Origin: Firmicutes bacterium CAG:460 | Lineage (GTDB): Bacteria; Bacillota_I; Bacilli_A; RF39; UBA660 | Length of the DNA stretch: 64,000 bases | Direction of reading: 5' to 3' | NCBI GenBank assembly: GCA_000437355.1 | Contig: FR899762.1 | Coordinates: 62,001-126,000 of the forward strand | Shown: positions 27,681 to 35,320 of the stretch, one piece after another | Layout: each line of letters starts with the position of its first letter | How positions within the stretch are numbered: the first letter of the stretch is position 1 | Made by a program: the position numbers and the translations under genes | Notes under the pieces: model-generated | Seen by the model: the letters and a program-made list of their open reading frames with translations, nothing else | Told to the model about the DNA's origin: nothing | Database searches by the model: none

Positions 27681-27748
27681 TATATTCGTTTGCATATATT
27701 TATACATTTATTATATATTCATTTGCATATATTGTCAATATATTCATT
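27681..27748. promoter_or_regulatory. Tandem operator-like repeats between divergent genes
   Basis: TATATTCGTTTGCATATATT (27681-27700) and TATATTCATTTGCATATATT (27714-27733) differ at one base, and TATATTCATT recurs at 27739-27748. They occupy the intergenic space between the surface-protein gene and the XRE gene and are the obvious binding site for that regulator. Confidence 0.8.
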
Positions 27749-27785
27749 GGGAAATATGAGAAAATTTATATGTGGTGAATTAGTT

Positions 27786-28010
27786 ATGGAATTTTATAGA
27801 TTTAAAGATATCAGAGAAGATAGAGATTTACTTCAAGCTGATATAGCTAAAGTTTTAAATACTACTCAATGCCAATATAGTCTTTATGAAAACGGGTTAA
27901 GGTCAATGCCAATAGAAAAATTAATTATTCTTGCTAAATTTTATAATGTTTCTGTAGATTATTTACTTGGATTAACAAATGAAAGAAAACCTTATCCTAA
28001 GGCAAAATAA
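27786..28010 (+). CDS. XRE-family transcription regulator
   Basis: A 74-residue HTH protein beginning MEFYRFKDIREDRDLLQADIAKVLNTTQCQYSLYENGLRSMP and ending with the family phrase NVSVDYLLGLTNERKPYP. It is essentially a bare DNA-binding domain and a repressor by type. The ATG at 27786 fits the family start and has GTGGTGA upstream; an alternative ATG at 27757 would add ten residues. The three upstream repeats suggest autoregulation and control of the divergent surface protein. Confidence 0.88.
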   Translation: MEFYRFKDIREDRDLLQADIAKVLNTTQCQYSLYENGLRSMPIEKLIILAKFYNVSVDYLLGLTNERKPYPKAK

Positions 28011-28042
28011 AAATCTTAAGACACGAAGTCCTAAGATTTTTT
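28011..28042. terminator. Bidirectional terminator
   Basis: AATCTTAAGAC and GTCCTAAGATT arms around ACGAA with T runs on both strands, between the convergent XRE and tuf genes. Confidence 0.85.
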
Positions 28043-28060
28043 AATTGTTATATTCTTAAA

Positions 28061-29227
28061 TTATTTTAAAATTTCAGATACAACTCCGGCACCAACAGTT
28101 CTTCCACCTTCACGGATAGAGAATTTAGTTCCGTTTTCTAGAGCAACTGGAGCGATAAGTTCAACAGTCATGTCAACATTATCTCCAGGCATTACCATTT
28201 CTACTCCTTCAGGTAATTCAATAACACCTGTTACGTCTGTAGTTCTGAAATAGAATTGTGGACGGTAATTTGAGAAGAATGGTGTATGACGTCCTCCTTC
28301 TTCTTTAGATAGAACGTATACGCTTGCTTTGAATTTTGTATGAGGTGTAACGCTTCCTGGTTTAGCTAAAACTTGTCCACGTTCAACGCCATCACGAGCA
28401 ACTCCACGAAGTAAGCATCCAGCATTGTCACCAGCTTGAGCAAAGTCTAGAGATTTTCTAAACATTTCAATACCAGTAACTACTGTTTTAGTTGTAGGTC
28501 TTAGACCAACGATTTCAACTTCGTCGTTAAGTTTTAATTGTCCACGTTCAACACGTCCAGTAACAACTGTTCCACGTCCTGAAATTGTGAAAACGTCTTC
28601 AATACTCATTAAGAATGGTTTGTCAGTATCACGAACTGGAGCATCGATATAAGAATCAACAGCAGCCATTAAGTCACGGATACTTTGAGCAGCAGCTTCA
28701 TCACCTTCTAGAGCTTTTAAAGCACTACCACGGATAATAGGACATTCAGAATCATATCCATATTCTCCTAATAATTCTCTGATTTCCATTTCTACTAAAT
28801 CAAGTAGTTCTGGATCATCAACTTGGTCACATTTATTCATGTAAACCACGATCTTAGGCACACCAACTTGACGAGATAACAAAATGTGTTCTCTAGTTTG
28901 TGGCATAGGACCATCTGCAGCAGATACAACCAGGATAGCACCATCCATTTGTGCAGCACCAGTAATCATGTTTTTAACATAGTCAGCATGGCCTGGGCAG
29001 TCAACGTGTGCATAGTGACGTTTTTCAGTTTCGTATTCAACATGCGCAGTGTTGATAGTTATACCTCTTTCTCTTTCTTCTGGAGCTTTGTCGATATCAG
29101 CATAATCAACAAATTTTCCAAAGTATTTTGTGATCGCAGCAGTTAATGTTGTTTTACCATGGTCAACGTGTCCAATGGTACCAATATTAACGTGTTCTTT
29201 TGAACGATCGAATTTTTCTCTTGCCAT
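28061..29227 (-). CDS. tuf: Translation elongation factor Tu
   Basis: A 388-residue EF-Tu that delivers aminoacyl-tRNA to the ribosome. Motifs: GHVDHGKTTL (G1), RGITIN (G2), DCPGHADY (G3), NKCD (G4) and SALKAL (G5), then the beta-barrel domains ending GRTVGAGVVSEILK. It is the last gene of the str-type cluster, 75 bases after fusA. The gap contains a possible promoter (TTGAAA, 17 bases, TAAAAT) and a perfect CTTGAAAA/TTTTCAAG hairpin (29276-29292), so tuf may be transcribed both with and separately from fusA. Confidence 0.98.
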   Translation of the reverse strand: MAREKFDRSKEHVNIGTIGHVDHGKTTLTAAITKYFGKFVDYADIDKAPEERERGITINTAHVEYETEKRHYAHVDCPGHADYVKNMITGAAQMDGAILVVSAADGPMPQTREHILLSRQVGVPKIVVYMNKCDQVDDPELLDLVEMEIRELLGEYGYDSECPIIRGSALKALEGDEAAAQSIRDLMAAVDSYIDAPVRDTDKPFLMSIEDVFTISGRGTVVTGRVERGQLKLNDEVEIVGLRPTTKTVVTGIEMFRKSLDFAQAGDNAGCLLRGVARDGVERGQVLAKPGSVTPHTKFKASVYVLSKEEGGRHTPFFSNYRPQFYFRTTDVTGVIELPEGVEMVMPGDNVDMTVELIAPVALENGTKFSIREGGRTVGAGVVSEILK

Positions 29228-29301
29228 ATAATAATTTCCTCCTTTTCTTATATTACTATTATATTTTATCTAATGCTTGAAAATTTTTCAAGTATTATTC
29301 C

Positions 29302-31374
29302 TTAATTTATGCTGTTTTTCTTAATTATTTCTTCAGCAATGTTCTTTGGAACTTCTTCATAATGGTCTAAAGTCATGGTGAAGTTACCTCTACCTTGAGA
29401 ATTTGAACGTAAACTTGTTGCATATCCAAACATTTCAGCAAGTGGAACCATAGCATTGATTGATAATGCATTTCCACGTGATTCATTTCCTAATGGTTTA
29501 CCACGACGAGATGTTAAATCTCCCATTACGTTACCCATATATTCTTCTGGAACAACTACTTCAACTTTCATAATTGGTTCTAGAAGTACAGGTTTACACT
29601 TATTCTTAGCTTCTTTTAAAGCCATAGAAGCAGCGATTTTGAATGCCATTTCAGATGAGTCTACATCATGGTATGATCCATCAAATAATGTAGCCTTAAC
29701 ATCAACCATTGGATAACCAGCAAGGATACCACCAGCCATAGCTTCTTGTAATCCTTTATCTGTTACAGGTATATATTCACGAGGAACTACACCACCAACG
29801 ATAGCATCAACGAATTCATATCCTTTTTCAGGATTTGGTTCGAACTTAACCCAAACGTGTCCGTATTGTCCACGTCCACCTGATTGTTTAATATATTTAC
29901 CTTCACATTCAGCAGCTTGAGTAAGTGTTTCACGATAAGCAACTTGTGGCTTACCTTTATTACACTCAACATTAAATTCACGACGCATACGGTCAACAAT
30001 AATGTCTAAGTGTAATTCACCCATTCCAGATAGAACTGTTTGACCAGTTTCTGTATCTGTTTTAACTCTTAGAGTTGGGTCTTCTTCAACTAGTTTTTGA
30101 ATAGCAATAGCCATTTTGTCTTGGTCATTTTTACTCTTTGGTTCAATAGCTATATCAATAACTGGAGCTGGGAATTCCATACCCTTCATGATACATGGGT
30201 TCTTTTCATCACATAATGTATCTGCAGTTGTAGTATTTTTTAAACCAACTGCTGCAGCAATTTCTCCTGCATATACTTCAGTAATTTCTTTTCTTTGGTT
30301 TGCATGCATTTGTAAGATACGACCAATTCTTTCTTTTTCTCCTTTAGTAGAGTTTAAAACATATGAACCTGCTTTTAAAACACCTGAATAAACACGGAAG
30401 AATGAAAGTCTACCAACATATGGGTCAGTCATAATCTTAAATGCTAGTGCTGTGAATGGTTCAGAATCACTTGGATGTCTTAATACATCGTTTCCTTTTG
30501 CATCAGTACATTCAATAGCTTCAATATCAGTTGGTGCTGGTAGGTAATCTATAACAGCATCAAGTAAAGCACGTGTTCCTTTATCTCCTAGAGCATCAGC
30601 ACATAATACTGGGAAGAATCCTACAGATAATGTTGCTTTTCTAATAGCTGCTTTTAATTCATCAACAGTTATTTCTCCACCATCTAGGTATTTCATCATT
30701 AAATCTTCATCAAAATCAGCTACTGCTTCAATTAATTTAGTTCTATATTCTTCAGTTTTTTCTACCATATCTGCTGGAATTTCCATTTCAGATACTTCTT
30801 GTTTTTCAGTTCCATCATATTTGTATGCTTTTTTAGTAACTAAATCGATGTAACCTTCATAAAATTGTTCAGCACCGATTGGTAACATAATTGGAGCAGC
30901 GTTAGCACCTAATCTACTTTTAATTGTATCTAATGAATAGTAGAAATCAGCACCCATCTTTTCCATTTTGTTAGCACAAATCATTCTTGGTACTTTGTAT
31001 TCATTTGCTTGTCTCCAAACAGTTTCAGTTTGAGGTTCTACACCAGCTTGAGCATCAATTAGAGCTATAGCACCATCTAGAACTCTTAAACTTCTTTGAA
31101 CTTCGATAGTAAAGTCTACGTGACCTGGGGTATCGATAATGTTTAATCTATATCCTTTCCAGTGACAAGTAGTAGCGGCAGAAGTAATTGTAATACCTCT
31201 TTCCTTTTCTTGTTCCATCCAGTCCATTTGAGATTCACCTTCGTGAGTTTCTCCGATTTTGTGTGTAATACCAGTTAAGAATAAAATTCTTTCTGTAGTA
31301 GTTGTTTTACCAGCATCGATGTGAGCCATGATACCGATATTTCTTAATTTGTCAATTGAAACGTCTCTAGCCAT
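29302..31374 (-). CDS. fusA: Translation elongation factor G
   Basis: A 690-residue EF-G, the GTPase that drives ribosomal translocation. It starts MARDVSIDKLRNIGIMAHIDAGKTTTTERIL, with DTPGHVDF and NKMEKMGADF, domain II and the C-terminal domains typical of a canonical EF-G. I chose the ATG at 31374, five bases after the rpsG stop; an ATG at 31386 would overlap rpsG and add four non-conserved residues. The binding site lies within the last codons of rpsG. Confidence 0.98.
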   Translation of the reverse strand: MARDVSIDKLRNIGIMAHIDAGKTTTTERILFLTGITHKIGETHEGESQMDWMEQEKERGITITSAATTCHWKGYRLNIIDTPGHVDFTIEVQRSLRVLDGAIALIDAQAGVEPQTETVWRQANEYKVPRMICANKMEKMGADFYYSLDTIKSRLGANAAPIMLPIGAEQFYEGYIDLVTKKAYKYDGTEKQEVSEMEIPADMVEKTEEYRTKLIEAVADFDEDLMMKYLDGGEITVDELKAAIRKATLSVGFFPVLCADALGDKGTRALLDAVIDYLPAPTDIEAIECTDAKGNDVLRHPSDSEPFTALAFKIMTDPYVGRLSFFRVYSGVLKAGSYVLNSTKGEKERIGRILQMHANQRKEITEVYAGEIAAAVGLKNTTTADTLCDEKNPCIMKGMEFPAPVIDIAIEPKSKNDQDKMAIAIQKLVEEDPTLRVKTDTETGQTVLSGMGELHLDIIVDRMRREFNVECNKGKPQVAYRETLTQAAECEGKYIKQSGGRGQYGHVWVKFEPNPEKGYEFVDAIVGGVVPREYIPVTDKGLQEAMAGGILAGYPMVDVKATLFDGSYHDVDSSEMAFKIAASMALKEAKNKCKPVLLEPIMKVEVVVPEEYMGNVMGDLTSRRGKPLGNESRGNALSINAMVPLAEMFGYATSLRSNSQGRGNFTMTLDHYEEVPKNIAEEIIKKNSIN

Positions 31375-31379
31375 AGTGC

Positions 31380-31847
31380 TTACCATCTATAATGAGCAAA
31401 TGCTTTATTTGCTTCTGCCATTCTATGAGTGTCTTCACGTTTTTTGCAAGCTCCACCAGTACCGTTTGAGGCATCTATGATTTCGTTTGCAAGATTAATG
31501 GCCATTCCCTTTCCATTTCTTAATTTTGCATAATTAACTAACCATCTTAAAGCTAGTGTTTGAGCTCTTTCATCATTTACTTCCATTGGAACTTGATAAT
31601 TTGAGCCCCCAACTCTACGAGATTTAACTTCTAGAGCTGGTTTGATATTTTCTAATGCCGCATTGTAAACTTCTAAAGCTGGTTTTCCAGTTTTTTCAGC
31701 AACTATATCAAATGCTTCATATAATATCTTTTGAGCTGTACCTTTTTTACCATCTAACATAATTTGATTTACTAATTTAGTAACTACTTTAGAATTATAT
31801 ATAGGATCTGGTAATACATCTCTTTTAACTGCACGTCTTTTACGCAT
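31380..31847 (-). CDS. rpsG: 30S ribosomal protein S7
   Basis: A 155-residue S7 that nucleates the 30S head and contacts the E-site tRNA. It starts MRKRRAVKRDVLPDPIYNSKVVTKLVNQIM and ends KKREDTHRMAEANKAFAHYRW. Standard length and context, 20 bases after rpsL, followed by fusA. Confidence 0.98.
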   Translation of the reverse strand: MRKRRAVKRDVLPDPIYNSKVVTKLVNQIMLDGKKGTAQKILYEAFDIVAEKTGKPALEVYNAALENIKPALEVKSRRVGGSNYQVPMEVNDERAQTLALRWLVNYAKLRNGKGMAINLANEIIDASNGTGGACKKREDTHRMAEANKAFAHYRW

Positions 31848-31867
31848 TTAATTTTCCTCCTATTCTA

Positions 31868-32281
31868 TTATTTTTTGTCTTTTTTAGTACCGTATTTACT
31901 ACGTCCTTGTTTACGATCTTGAACTCCGTGAGTATCAAGTGTACCTCTTACGATATGATAACGAACACCGATTAAATCCTTAACACGGCCACCTCTTACT
32001 AAAACAACACTGTGTTCTTGTAAGTTATGTCCTTCTCCTGGAATATAAGCATCGATTTCTTTACCATTAGAAAGTCTAACACGAGCATATTTTCTTAATG
32101 CTGAGTTCGGTTTTTTAGGTGTTCTTGTACCAACTTTAGTACAAACTCCTCTTTTTTGTGGACTCTTTGCATCAGTTTGTTTCTTTTCTAGAGTGTTAAA
32201 TCCAACATTTAATACTGGACTTTTACTCTTTCTTGTTTTTTTGCTTCGATTTTTCTTTACTAATTGATTGATCGTAGGCAT
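31868..32281 (-). CDS. rpsL: 30S ribosomal protein S12
   Basis: A 137-residue S12, part of the decoding centre. It starts MPTINQLVKKNRSKKTRKSKSP and includes the PNSALRKYARVRLSNG and VRGGRVKDLIGVRYHIVRG loops. The Lys residues that determine streptomycin sensitivity (PKKPNSA) are present. First gene of the rpsL-rpsG-fusA-tuf cluster. Confidence 0.98.
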   Translation of the reverse strand: MPTINQLVKKNRSKKTRKSKSPVLNVGFNTLEKKQTDAKSPQKRGVCTKVGTRTPKKPNSALRKYARVRLSNGKEIDAYIPGEGHNLQEHSVVLVRGGRVKDLIGVRYHIVRGTLDTHGVQDRKQGRSKYGTKKDKK

Positions 32282-32412
32282 TTATTTTCGCTCCTTTCCA
32301 TTAACACACATCCTGGTGTATCGAACATTGTTTTAAACTAGGTTCTACCTAAGCAGAACCCGTCTTTTCAAAATGCAAATATACTATAACATTAATATGA
32401 TATGTTTGTCAA
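32282..32412 (-). promoter_or_regulatory. Promoter and structured leader of the rpsL operon
   Basis: TTGACA (32407-32412 on the complement), 18-base spacer, TATAGT (32383-32388) give a transcript with about 95 bases of leader. The leader contains two hairpins, GGTTCT/AGAACC around 32341-32360 and ATACACC/GGATGTGT near the start site, before GAAAGGAGCG and the rpsL ATG. It is a candidate site for autoregulation. Confidence 0.75.
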
Positions 32413-32453
32413 GAAAAAATAATGAATTTTGGGTTAATTTGTTGTGCTTTTTA

Positions 32454-33374
32454 TCACACACCGCTTTTAAACCTATAAAGCTTTTTTACAATTGGATTAT
32501 AATCTACACCTGATAAATCTTTTTCTTTTTGGGAGGCAATGTATTTTGTTAGATACATGCACTTTACTAATAAGTTATACTCCGATAAAAGCGTTGGCTT
32601 GCTATCTAATACAATTACTTCTTTATAGTATTTAGTTAATTCACTTAATAATAGTTTATCTAAGTCCGTACCTAAATTAAAATATATTGCTATATTATTG
32701 TAAGTTTTTGATAATGTACTTCTACCATGACAATATGAATACTTATCATGAATTACAGGAATGCCAATACCAGCTTCAACCATCGTAGATTCTAAATATT
32801 TGCTTGCTGATAATGTTTCAAATCCTGTAAAGATTTCAAAAGCATCACAATTTACATCAAAATTGTAATCATATTCTTTCGTACTATCAATTATTCTTTG
32901 ATAATCATTATCCAAATAATAATTTAATAATATTGCACATGGTATTAATGTTGCTGCTAAAGATATAAAACTTTTTTCTGAATCTTTACAAATATAATTT
33001 AAACTAATTACACCGTTTTCATTATTTTCCTTACTAGATAACAAATAATGTCTTAGATTGTTATCGAAAGCTAATTCAACGCCAAAGTTTGCTCCAGAGT
33101 AACTACATGCCAAAATATTTTTATAGCCGTTCATAAACTCTTTAAAATATTTTAAATCCCTTGGTTCTACACATTTTGTTATAATCATATTCTTCATAAG
33201 TAATATTTTTGATGCAAACGAAGCAACAATACTTGAACCACCTACCCCCGATACTAATGCTGGGTCTTTAATTTTACTTAGTAAATAATTTAATTTTTCT
33301 AAGTCAGTATCATTTAAACTATCAACAACCCTATTATTCAATTTTTTAAAATTTTCGTTCATATTCTTTTCCAT
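32454..33374 (-). CDS. SIS-domain protein (sugar-phosphate binding)
   Basis: A 306-residue protein with a SIS-type fold: ALVSGVGGSSIVASFASKILL near the N-terminus, ILACSYSGANFGVELAF and CKDSEKSFISLAATL. SIS domains bind or isomerise phosphosugars. It lacks a full glucosamine-6-phosphate synthase or RpiR HTH and appears stand-alone. The ATG follows AGGAGG. It is 54 bases downstream of a WYL regulator in the same orientation, which may control it. Substrate unknown. Confidence 0.75.
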   Translation of the reverse strand: MEKNMNENFKKLNNRVVDSLNDTDLEKLNYLLSKIKDPALVSGVGGSSIVASFASKILLMKNMIITKCVEPRDLKYFKEFMNGYKNILACSYSGANFGVELAFDNNLRHYLLSSKENNENGVISLNYICKDSEKSFISLAATLIPCAILLNYYLDNDYQRIIDSTKEYDYNFDVNCDAFEIFTGFETLSASKYLESTMVEAGIGIPVIHDKYSYCHGRSTLSKTYNNIAIYFNLGTDLDKLLLSELTKYYKEVIVLDSKPTLLSEYNLLVKCMYLTKYIASQKEKDLSGVDYNPIVKKLYRFKSGV

Positions 33375-33428
33375 AAAAAATCCTCCTTAAGTAATTTATA
33401 TCACTTAAAGAGGAAGTATTTGGTCTAC

Positions 33429-34013
33429 TTAAAAAGTTTCATCTAAAAGTTCCATTTTATTTATTCTTTTAAGTTCAAAATGTCTTAAATCTTGACGAAG
33501 TTCGCAAAAGGCTGCACATCCCCATCCAGAATTATATAAAAATAAATCATATGGCCTTATAATTCTATTTAAATTTCCATCGGTAAATGAATAATAATTT
33601 ATTTTTACTTTTCTTTTTTCTTTTATAGCCTTATTTAATATATTATAATAATTTTTAATATCATCTTTTAATTCAATATTTTCGTTTTGAGATTCAAAAT
33701 AAATTCCATGAACTTTATCAGCTATTATTTGTAATTTTTCTTTATCGTCTTCATTTACTTTTAAGTTTTTTAAAAATTCATAATCTTCTTTAGAAAATTT
33801 GCGTAAAGGAATTTTAATACTTTGATTTAAAACATAACCTCCATAAGGTCCCATGATGCTATCTATAAATACTCCTGCTTTTTCAAGTTCTTCCTTGTAA
33901 CTTCTAACCATTCTTTCGGATACTTCAAGTTTTTCTGCTAGTTCCTTTATATTGTATTTTCTACCATTTTCTAAATATTCAAGCATTAATAAACAATTTG
34001 ATAGTTTTGACAT
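33429..34013 (-). CDS. HTH and WYL-domain transcription regulator
   Basis: A 194-residue protein with an N-terminal HTH_11-type winged helix (about 1-55; LLMLEYLENGRKYNIKELAEKLEVSERMVRSYKEELEKAG) and a short WYL-like C-terminal domain (about 125-190; KVKINYYSFTDGNLNRIIRPYDLFLYNSGWGCAAFCELRQDLRHFELKRI). WYL domains sense small ligands or nucleic acids. The protein is shorter than typical WYL regulators (about 300). It sits just upstream of the SIS gene. Confidence 0.85.
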   Translation of the reverse strand: MSKLSNCLLMLEYLENGRKYNIKELAEKLEVSERMVRSYKEELEKAGVFIDSIMGPYGGYVLNQSIKIPLRKFSKEDYEFLKNLKVNEDDKEKLQIIADKVHGIYFESQNENIELKDDIKNYYNILNKAIKEKRKVKINYYSFTDGNLNRIIRPYDLFLYNSGWGCAAFCELRQDLRHFELKRINKMELLDETF

Positions 34014-34051
34014 ATTTATCCCCCTAAAATTAAGTCACAATAAATTTTGCT

Positions 34052-34189
34052 TTAAAAATTACTATATAATTTATATATTAAGTAAGCTGCAAAAAGTAAG
34101 GCTAGTAAAAGAATTCCACTTAGAATTAACATTTCTACAAGCCCCCAGCCACCATTATTTTTTAGTTTGTTGTTTATATTTTTAAGCAT
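34052..34189 (-). CDS. 45-residue membrane peptide with pilin-like start
   Basis: The ORF starts MLKNINNKLKNNGGWGLVEMLILSGIL and ends YLIYKLYSNF; one hydrophobic helix covers residues 19-40. The phrase G-W-G-L-V-E-M puts a Glu five residues after a Gly, as in class III (type IV and Flp) pilin starts, but no globular pilin domain follows. An AGGTGAT site precedes the ATG at 34189. It lies just upstream of the WYL gene on the same strand. It may be a small membrane regulator or a pilin-like peptide. Confidence 0.6.
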   Translation of the reverse strand: MLKNINNKLKNNGGWGLVEMLILSGILLLALLFAAYLIYKLYSNF

Positions 34190-34285
34190 TGTTATCACCT
34201 ATAAGTGTATTATATTAAAAATACTTAGTAATGTCAATTTATTAATTTGCTATTGATTTTTTTTATTTTGTATGGTCTATTTTAA

Positions 34286-34308
34286 TTGTACTAGTACATA
34301 TAGTACAA
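34286..34308. promoter_or_regulatory. Palindromic operator
   Basis: TTGTACTA (34286-34293) and TAGTACAA (34301-34308) are perfect 8-base arms around GTACATA. The palindrome lies directly before a GGAGG site and a small broken ORF, where a repressor would block transcription. Arms resemble those bound by BlaI/CopY-like or MarR repressors, but no such gene is next to it. Confidence 0.6.
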
Positions 34309-34321
34309 TGGAGGATATAAA

Positions 34322-34413
34322 ATGATAGAACTAAAGAGTTAAATAATATTGTTTTAGAACTAAAAAATTATGGTTTTACTTATGAAGAAATTATTAAAAA
34401 AATAGTCACATAA
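34322..34413 (+). pseudogene. Small ORF broken at its second codon
   Basis: A perfect GGAGGATATAAA site leads to an ATG at 34322, but that frame stops after six codons. One frame over, the sequence is open as DRTKELNNIVLELKNYGFTYEEIIKKIVT to the TAA at 34411. A single-base loss next to the ATG would explain this; the intact gene would encode about 30 residues. The transcript would end at a CACATAAATTTATGTG hairpin with a T run. Confidence 0.5.
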
Positions 34414-34434
34414 ATTTATGTGGCTAAATTTTTT
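34407..34434 (+). terminator. Terminator after the small broken ORF
   Basis: The palindrome CACATAAATTTATGTG (34407-34422) is followed by GCTAAATTTTTT. Confidence 0.65.
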
Positions 34435-34455
34435 CTACAATTTATTCTTATACTC

Positions 34456-34484
34456 TTGTTTTTCATTTAATTATCTGTTATAGT
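34456..34484 (+). promoter_or_regulatory. Promoter of the small membrane-peptide mRNA
   Basis: TTGTTT (34456-34461), 17-base spacer, TATAGT (34479-34484), leading to a 5' leader of about 70 bases. Confidence 0.7.
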
Positions 34485-34561
34485 ACTTCCTATGGAACAT
34501 TTTGTGTTCTGGGTGTCTACCTCTTTTCAGGGGCTTTTGGCTTATGGAAGGAGGAATACAT

Positions 34562-34666
34562 ATGAAGAAGAGAATTTATGTTATTAAATTTCTTAACCGA
34601 TTGTGTGTTATTCTATTTTTAATAGCAATAATGCTTTTATTAATAAAATTAGACATCTGCCGTTAG
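34562..34666 (+). CDS. 34-residue membrane peptide, possible type I toxin
   Basis: The ORF starts MKKRIYVIKFLNRL, continues with one hydrophobic helix (about residues 15-30) and ends LDICR. A strong GGAAGGAGGA site precedes the ATG. The stop codon lies in the loop of a hairpin (GACAT and ATGTC outer arms, TGCC and GGCA inner arms, 34652-34675). The 5' leader TGTCTACCT (34514-34522) is exactly complementary to AGGTAGACA after the stop (34690-34698), so ends of the mRNA can pair. A convergent promoter makes an antisense RNA. This is the layout of par/Fst-type type I toxin genes; sequence does not match Fst itself. Confidence 0.65.
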   Translation: MKKRIYVIKFLNRLCVILFLIAIMLLLIKLDICR

Positions 34667-34747
34667 GCAAATGTCAGCTAAAAAAATTTAGGTAGACATT
34701 CAGATACTGAATGTTCCTTTTTTTATTATATGAAGATTTCTCTTCAT
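34636..34747 (-). ncRNA. Predicted antisense RNA overlapping the toxin mRNA
   Basis: Transcription from the minus-strand promoter at 34754-34782 would begin near 34747, run through the shared hairpin (34696-34714) and the GACAT hairpin, and end at TAATTTTATT after it. It would be complementary to the 3' end of the small ORF including its stop, and also contains TGTCTACCT, the same 9 bases as the mRNA leader, as direct repeats do in par RNA II. Existence is inferred. Confidence 0.5.
34695..34724 (+). terminator. Terminator shared by the convergent RNAs
   Basis: ACATTCAG (34696-34703) and CTGAATGT (34707-34714) with TCCTTTTTTT after it on the plus strand. Confidence 0.75.
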
Positions 34748-34753
34748 GTATTC

Positions 34754-34782
34754 ATTTTATCAAATAATAAAAAAAACTTCAA
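34754..34782 (-). promoter_or_regulatory. Antisense RNA promoter
   Basis: On the minus strand TTGAAG (34777-34782), 17-base spacer, TAAAAT (34754-34759), directed towards the small ORF. Confidence 0.6.
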
Positions 34783-34806
34783 GTATTTTGGATTAAAAAT
34801 TAAAAA

Positions 34807-34882
34807 AGCATCTGCCATTAAGCAAATGTCAAACCATGTAATATAGGTAGATATTCAAGAATATTAAATAATCTTCCATAAA
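34807..34882 (+). repeat. Degenerate second copy of the toxin mRNA 3' region
   Basis: The stretch repeats the segment 34650-34727: GCATCTGCCATTAAGCAAAT against GACATCTGCCGTTAGGCAAA, then AGGTAGATATTCA against AGGTAGACATTCA. The terminator arm is no longer paired and there is no ORF. It looks like a decayed duplicate of the locus. Nothing else is visible between 34725 and 34915. Confidence 0.65.
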
Positions 34883-34915
34883 CTTATTATACTAAAAACA
34901 AATATATATTTCAAC

Positions 34916-34943
34916 AAAAAAACCACACGAATGTGGTCTTTTA
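34916..34943 (-). terminator. Terminator of rplL
   Basis: CCACA and TGTGG arms around TTCG, followed on the minus strand by TTTTTTT. It closes the rplJ-rplL transcript, so rpoB is not cotranscribed. Confidence 0.85.
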
Positions 34944-34951
34944 TTTTAGAA

Positions 34952-35317
34952 TTAAACTAATTCTACTTCAGCACCAGCTTCAGTTAATTGAGTTTTAATA
35001 GCTTCAGCTTCTTCAGCAGGAATATTTTCTTTAATATTTCCACCGTTGTCAGCTACAGCTTTAGCTTCAACTAATCCTAAACCAGTAATTTCTTTAATGA
35101 TTTTAATAACTGCAATTTTGTTTCCACCAGCTGATTTTAATACAACTGTTCTAGTTTTTGGTCCTTCATCTACAGCAGCAGCTGGAGCAGCAGCAACAGC
35201 AACAGCCATTGGATCAACACCAAATTCTTCCTTCATTGCGTCAACTAATTCTTTAACTTCAAGAATTGTCATTTCTTTTAATGCACTTATAAAATCTTCT
35301 TTGTTTAATTTTGCCAT
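34952..35317 (-). CDS. rplL: 50S ribosomal protein L7/L12
   Basis: A 121-residue stalk protein that recruits translational GTPases. It starts MAKLNKEDFISALKEMTILEVKELV, has the Ala-rich hinge (VAVAAAPAAAVDEG) and the C-terminal domain KTVVLKS-type stretch ending EAGAEVELV. It is three bases after rplJ. Confidence 0.98.
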   Translation of the reverse strand: MAKLNKEDFISALKEMTILEVKELVDAMKEEFGVDPMAVAVAAAPAAAVDEGPKTRTVVLKSAGGNKIAVIKIIKEITGLGLVEAKAVADNGGNIKENIPAEEAEAIKTQLTEAGAEVELV

Positions 35318-35320
35318 ATT

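Noticed and set aside
34562..34666. The small peptide as Fst itself
   Set aside because: Apart from a membrane helix the sequence does not match Fst; only locus layout is similar.
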